From Streptomyces sp. NBC_00250 (GTDB lineage Bacteria; Actinomycetota; Actinomycetes; Streptomycetales; Streptomycetaceae): DNA of 64,000 bases. The notes under the pieces were generated by a model, which saw nothing but the letters and a program-made list of their open reading frames with translations, was not told the DNA's origin and searched no databases. Shown one piece after another: positions 60,243-64,000 of the stretch; within the stretch, counting starts at the first letter, position 1; every line of letters begins with the position of its first letter. Both the position numbers and the translations under genes were made by a program. Where the stretch lies: NCBI RefSeq assembly GCF_036192275.1, contig NZ_CP108088.1, positions 3,225,501 to 3,289,500 on the forward strand, read 5' to 3'.

Positions 60243-61139
60243 TCAGCTCCCGAAGGTCTGCACGAAGCGGCCCCAGTTGCCGCGCTGCCGCGGCGCGTAT
60301 CCGACACCGAGGTTGCGGTAGGCGCCGTTGAGGATGTTGCTGCGGTGGCCGGGGCTGTCCATCCACATCCGCATGGCCTCGGGGACGCTGTTGGACGGGG
60401 TGACGTTCTCGGCGCGGGCGGTGTTGCCGGGGAAGCCGGCGTCGCTGATGCGACGGCTGAAGTCGGACCCGTCGGTGCCGTTGTGCTGGGTGAGGTCGTT
60501 GCGCGCCATGTCGTCGGCGTGACGCTGCGCGGCGGAGGAGAGCCGGTCGTCGAGCCGCATGGCCGGGACTCCGGCGCGGCGGCGCTCCTCGTTGACCATG
60601 GCCAGCATCTCGCCGTGCACACCGGCCGGCGCGGGCTGCGGCTGCGGCTGCGGCTGGGCGCCGCCGCCCTGGCCGCCGCCGGTGCTGCCCGCCGGGGCGA
60701 GCCGCCAGACCTGGCCCTGGTTGGCGGGGTCGCGCCGCCAAACACCGAGCGCGGCGCCCTGCGCGTCGGCGGTGAGGTAGGCGGGGCCCTCGTCGGGGCG
60801 GGCGCTGCGCAGCAGCACCCGCCCGTCGCCCCCGTCCTCCAGATGCCAGAGCTGGTTGGCCTGGCCGTGCTCCTGGAACAGGTGGGTGGTGAAGTGCGAG
60901 TAGTCGTAGTCCATCACCATCCCCTGGCCGGGGGCGTGGGCGTTGTGGGTGAGCCTGGTCTCCAGGAGGAAGGTGTTGTTCGGCTTGGCCCAGAAGACCC
61001 AGCCCTGGGCGGCGCTGCCATTGGGCGCCCAGCCCTGGATCCGGTTGCCGTTGCCGGTCTGGCTCGCGTTGACGTCGGCGGCGAGGCCGTTGCCCGCGAG
61101 GAGCGTCCACACCTGCCCGTTCTGCGGCTGCGTCGTCAT
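60243..61139 (-). CDS. RICIN lectin - CAP/SCP domain fusion protein, no signal peptide
   Basis: 298 residues. Residues 1-150 are a ricin-type trefoil (QVWTLLAGNGLAADVN, NQLWHLEDGGDG, NQGQVWRLAPAG). A Gly/Gln/Pro linker GGAQPQPQPQPAPAG leads to a CAP domain (about 170-298): MLAMVNEERRRAG, AQRHADDMARND, RAENVTPS, MWMDSPGHRSNILN. CAP domains are normally secreted, yet the N-terminus MTTQPQNGQVWTLL is not a signal peptide. It is first gene of the unit with the amidase and lectin genes. Confidence 0.88.
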   Translation of the reverse strand: MTTQPQNGQVWTLLAGNGLAADVNASQTGNGNRIQGWAPNGSAAQGWVFWAKPNNTFLLETRLTHNAHAPGQGMVMDYDYSHFTTHLFQEHGQANQLWHLEDGGDGRVLLRSARPDEGPAYLTADAQGAALGVWRRDPANQGQVWRLAPAGSTGGGQGGGAQPQPQPQPAPAGVHGEMLAMVNEERRRAGVPAMRLDDRLSSAAQRHADDMARNDLTQHNGTDGSDFSRRISDAGFPGNTARAENVTPSNSVPEAMRMWMDSPGHRSNILNGAYRNLGVGYAPRQRGNWGRFVQTFGS

Positions 61140-61157
61140 GTCGTGATCTCTCCAGTC

Positions 61158-61194
61158 GTGTCGGTGACCTGACGGGGAGTACGTTCACCGACAC
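61158..61194. promoter_or_regulatory. Operator-like inverted repeat before the RICIN-CAP operon
   Basis: GTGTCGGTGA (61158-61167) and TCACCGACAC (61185-61194) form a perfect 10-bp dyad with a 17-nt spacer, 19 bp upstream of the RICIN-CAP start. The distance suits a promoter-proximal regulator site. Confidence 0.6.
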
Positions 61195-61277
61195 CGGTAG
61201 ACATCCGGTCAACGCGCGTAGCGCGGGGCGCTCGCCCGGCGTGCGCCGTGAGCGGCACAGCAGGGTGCCTGGGCGAT

Positions 61278-61352
61278 TCACGGCGCGGGCAGGACGCCCT
61301 TGCACCTCACGGCACGGGCACGACAACCCGTGCGACTCACGGCGCGGGCAGG
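61278..61352. repeat. Threefold direct repeat at the 3' end of the SARP gene
   Basis: TCACGGCGCGGGCAGG or close variants begin at 61278, 61307 and 61337 (29- and 30-bp periods). The third copy is the gene's stop codon and last codons; the other two look like duplicated 3' ends. Confidence 0.75.
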
Positions 61353-64000
61353 GTGTCCAGCAGCGCTCGTACGACCTGCTCCTCGTCGGCGATGCCGAGC
61401 CGTGCGTACAGCTCCGCCGCGTCCTGGAGGCAGGCGCGGGCCCGGCTGGGCCTGCCGAGGGAGACGAGCGCCGAGCCGAGGGTCCGCAGCAGGGCCGCCT
61501 CCAGGGCCACGCTGGTCTTCCGGGCGAGCGGCAGCGCCTCCTCGGCGGCCTCCGCGGCCAGCGTGGCCCGGCCGCACTCCGCGTGGATCCGGGCGGCGAG
61601 GTCGCCCGCCGCCGCCTCGAACACCGTGACCTGGAGCCGGGCGAACTCCTCCCGGGCCCCGGTCGCCTGGACGAGCGCGCCCTCCGGGTCCCCGCACAGC
61701 CGCAGCACCCGCGCCAGGTAGTAGCGCCCGGTGGCGGCGGACACCGGCCCGGTCCCGCTCATCAGCCGCGCCCCGCGCTCGGCGGCCTGCCGGGCCTCGG
61801 TCAGGCGCCCGGTGTGCGCGGCGTTGAAGGCGAACTCCCCCAGGGCGCTGCCCTGGGCCCGCTCGGCCCCGAGGCCCCGGAACACCTCGGCGGCCCGCCC
61901 GGCATGCCCGGCTGCCTCCGCGTGCCGCCCGTGCACGCGCGCGTTCCCGGCGAGCGTGAGCAGCGCCTTGGCCCGGACGCGGGCGGCCGGCCCGGCCGTG
62001 GGGTCCGGGTCCTGGGCGAGGGCCTCGCACAGCGCCACCGCGCGGGTGATCTCGGTCCGGGACTCCTCGTAGCGGTTGACGTGCCAGAGCATGGTGCCGC
62101 GCACATAGCGGGCGAGGGCCTGGGGTGCGCGGTCGCCGCGGCTCGCGGCCGCCCCGGCGATCCGCTCGGCGAGGCCGGCGATGACGGTCGTCTGGGTCCG
62201 TTCGAAGAGGACCGAACCCATCTTGTCGACGAGTTCGGCGGCCTGGGCGAGCGGCAGGGCCGGGTCCGTGCAGGCGAGGGCGACGGCGGCGGCGTGCACC
62301 GGGGCCTGGTCGCGCATCCAGCGGACGGCGTCGGCGCCGGTGGCGAGCGGGCGGCCGGGCAGGGTCACCGGTGTGTCGAGCAGGCTCCGTTCGACCGGGT
62401 CGACGGATCGGGCGGCGGTGTCGGCGTGCCGTGCGGTGGCCAGACAGAAGTCGAGCAGCCTCGCGGCCGCGGCGCTCCGCTCCGTGCCGCATTCCTCCTC
62501 GGCGAGCCGGTCGCGCGCGTAGGCGCGGACCAGGTCGTGGTAGCCGTACCGGCCGAAGCCCGGCGAGTGCAGCAGGTTGAGGTCCACGAGCCCTTCGAGG
62601 AGTTCGTCGGCCTCCTCCTCCGAGCGGTCGAGGAGGGCTGCGGCGCAGGGCAGGGCGACGTCGGGCGCCTCGGGCAGCGAGAGGAGCCGGAAGGCGCGGG
62701 CCGCCTCCGGCGTGAGGCGGTGGTACGAGAGCGCGAAGGTGGCCTCGACGGCGCGCTCCCCGTCGTCGAGGGCGGCGAGCCGCCGTTCGTCCCGCAGTCC
62801 CTCGGCCAGCGCGGCGAGGCCGGTCCCGGGGTTGGCTGCGACGCGGGAGGCGGCGATCCGTACGGCGAGCGGCAGGCGCCCGCAGGCGGCGACGATCTCC
62901 TCGACGAGGCCCGGCTCGGCCGCGACCCGGTCGGGGCCCGCGATCCGGGTGAACAGTTCGGCGGCCTCGTCGGCCGGGAGCGGGTCGACCCGCAGGTGGT
63001 GGGCGCCCGCCAGGCCCGGCAGGCGGATGCGGCTGGTGACGAGGACCGCGCAGTCGGCGGAGCCGGGCAGGAGCGGCTCGACCTGCTCGGGTGCCGCGGC
63101 GTTGTCGAGGACGACGAGGACCCGGCGGCCGGTGAGCACGGAGCGATAGCAGGCGGAGCGTTCGGCCGTGCCGGGCGGTACGTCCTCGGCGGCCACCCCG
63201 AGGGCGCGCAGGAACTCGGCGAGGACGGCGGCCGGTTCACGCGGGGTGCGGTCGGCGCCGCGCAGGTCGGCGAAGAGCTGCCCGTCGGGGAAGCGGTCGG
63301 CCGCCCGGCGGGCCGCGTGCACGGCGAGCGTGGTCTTTCCGACCCCGCCCATGCCGTCGAGCGCGGACACCACGACGGCCCTGCCACCCGCCCCCAGCTG
63401 CTCCGCGAGCGCGTCGACGGCGTCCCCGCGGCCGGTGAAGTCGGCGAGTCCGGCGGGCAGTTGTCCGGGGGCGCGCCACACAGGCGTGTCCTCCTCGGCG
63501 GGCCCGTCCGCCGGTCCGCCGAGCAGGGTCGGATCGCCGCGCAGGATCCGCAGCTGAAGTCCGGCGGGCGAATCGGGCGCGGGGCCGGCCGGGCCGGGGC
63601 CGCTGTTCGGACCGGAGCGGGCGCCGGGGGCGGGTCGCCCGGTCGGGACGGAGCGGTGGCCCGGGACGTTCGTGTCGGCCGGGCCGGACAGCGCCTCCGT
63701 TGGGATGGACGCGCGGGCGTCCTCGTAGACGGCCAGGGCTTCCGCCGTGCGGCCTGCGCGGTGGAGGGCGCGCATGTGGACGGCGACGAGGCGGGGGCGG
63801 TGCGGGTGTTCCAGGCAGAGGGCGGCGGCCTCGGCGGTGAGGTCGGGGCGGTCGCCGAGCTCGGCGTCGAGTTCGAGCCGCTGCTCCAGGGCGCTGAGCC
63901 GTTCGTCGGCGAGGCGGGCGCGGACCGCCTCCGCGTGGGGTCCGGGCAGGCCGGCGAGCGGTTCGCCGGCCCACAGTCGGTGCGCGGCGCGCAGCACTTC
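61337..64000 (-). CDS. SARP/AfsR-type regulator with BTAD, NB-ARC and TPR domains, partial at right edge
   Basis: 887 residues are visible and the 5' end lies beyond the window. The start is a BTAD region (LWAGEPLAGLPGPHAEAVRA, LVAVHMRALHRAGRTAEALA), so the OmpR-like DNA-binding domain should precede it. A Pro/Gly linker leads to an NB-ARC ATPase with P-loop GMGGVGKTTLA, Walker B VLVVLDNAA and GLPL-like GRLPLAVRIA. TPR-like helices fill the last 350 residues. AfsR-like proteins activate antibiotic pathways and may need ATP-driven assembly. The adjacent lectin unit may be a target. Confidence 0.92.
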   Translation of the reverse strand, partial: EVLRAAHRLWAGEPLAGLPGPHAEAVRARLADERLSALEQRLELDAELGDRPDLTAEAAALCLEHPHRPRLVAVHMRALHRAGRTAEALAVYEDARASIPTEALSGPADTNVPGHRSVPTGRPAPGARSGPNSGPGPAGPAPDSPAGLQLRILRGDPTLLGGPADGPAEEDTPVWRAPGQLPAGLADFTGRGDAVDALAEQLGAGGRAVVVSALDGMGGVGKTTLAVHAARRAADRFPDGQLFADLRGADRTPREPAAVLAEFLRALGVAAEDVPPGTAERSACYRSVLTGRRVLVVLDNAAAPEQVEPLLPGSADCAVLVTSRIRLPGLAGAHHLRVDPLPADEAAELFTRIAGPDRVAAEPGLVEEIVAACGRLPLAVRIAASRVAANPGTGLAALAEGLRDERRLAALDDGERAVEATFALSYHRLTPEAARAFRLLSLPEAPDVALPCAAALLDRSEEEADELLEGLVDLNLLHSPGFGRYGYHDLVRAYARDRLAEEECGTERSAAAARLLDFCLATARHADTAARSVDPVERSLLDTPVTLPGRPLATGADAVRWMRDQAPVHAAAVALACTDPALPLAQAAELVDKMGSVLFERTQTTVIAGLAERIAGAAASRGDRAPQALARYVRGTMLWHVNRYEESRTEITRAVALCEALAQDPDPTAGPAARVRAKALLTLAGNARVHGRHAEAAGHAGRAAEVFRGLGAERAQGSALGEFAFNAAHTGRLTEARQAAERGARLMSGTGPVSAATGRYYLARVLRLCGDPEGALVQATGAREEFARLQVTVFEAAAGDLAARIHAECGRATLAAEAAEEALPLARKTSVALEAALLRTLGSALVSLGRPSRARACLQDAAELYARLGIADEEQVVRALLDTLPAP

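Overview
The window is chromosomal DNA of a Streptomyces species. Evidence: GC-rich coding with strongly biased third positions, many GTG starts, SnpA/SnpR, an EshA-type encapsulin, WhiB-like WblE, sigma-H with its anti-sigma factor, DasR with DasABC, a SARP-type regulator, and sigR-rsrA. From memory, the order sigH region - wblE - sensor kinase - nagB - das cluster - dasR - nrdAB - def - HD-GYP genes - rsrA/sigR - aroA - rsgA - hisN follows the S. coelicolor SCO524x to SCO520x core, here interrupted by an accessory block between dasR and nrdA. I saw no rRNA, tRNA, insertion sequence, prophage or CRISPR array.

Left part (1-10.6 kb): a truncated GNAT gene coupled to the LysR regulator snpR and its divergent target snpA (extracellular M7 protease); small hypothetical genes; a RibD/DHFR-like reductase divergent from a TetR gene; then a family 2B encapsulin locus, with the cyclic-nucleotide-domain shell gene eshA followed by a polyprenyl diphosphate synthase cargo gene. 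An intracellular-type amidase, a D-cysteine desulfhydrase-like enzyme, a CPA1 Na+/H+ antiporter and a UBP zinc finger protein follow.

Stress and development (10.9-18.3 kb): anti-sigma factor ushX overlaps sigH, then a small membrane protein, a diacylglycerol-kinase-like gene, wblE (with a perfect Crp-type site upstream) and a PdtaS-like histidine kinase. Next to the kinase lies a DasR-type (dre) box with a possible 50-residue small gene. A TetR/short-chain dehydrogenase pair shares two operator-like palindromes.

Aminosugar regulon (18.3-25.2 kb): nagB, dasD (GH3 N-acetylglucosaminidase), dasC, dasB, dasA and dasR, with dre boxes before nagB and between dasA and dasR. Chitobiose enters through DasABC with an ATPase encoded elsewhere, DasD releases GlcNAc, and NagB feeds fructose-6-phosphate to glycolysis.

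Accessory block (25.6-40.9 kb): two small ORFs (perhaps one frameshifted gene), then ten tightly packed co-directional genes: GT2, a UbiA/decaprenyl-phosphate phosphoribosyltransferase-like enzyme, an LPG-synthase-type flippase-like protein, a class III aminotransferase, an NAD-dependent epimerase, a second GT2, two membrane-anchored endonuclease/exonuclease/phosphatase-fold proteins, an aldo/keto reductase and a short MMPL transporter. This set looks like a pathway that builds, edits and exports a polyprenyl-linked (amino)sugar or glycolipid, and it is the best candidate for an undescribed system. A dre box, a TrmB/LuxR-type regulator and a DUF3311/sodium-solute symporter pair follow.

Right part (41-64 kb): a lipoprotein, a GNAT, nrdAB behind NrdR-like boxes and a cobalamin riboswitch, a DUF2809 protein, peptide deformylase, a TPR-like protein, a degenerate HD protein plus an HD-GYP phosphodiesterase, rsrA-sigR with an autoregulatory sigma-R promoter, a hydrolase, an SRAP protein, an M50 peptidase, aroA, rsgA, a guanidinium-exporter-like SMR gene with possible guanidine-II hairpins, an antisense-overlapping TetR gene and hisN. 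The end holds an operon of lectin and cell-wall-lytic proteins, two of them without a signal peptide, and the 3' part of a SARP/NB-ARC/TPR regulator cut by the right edge.
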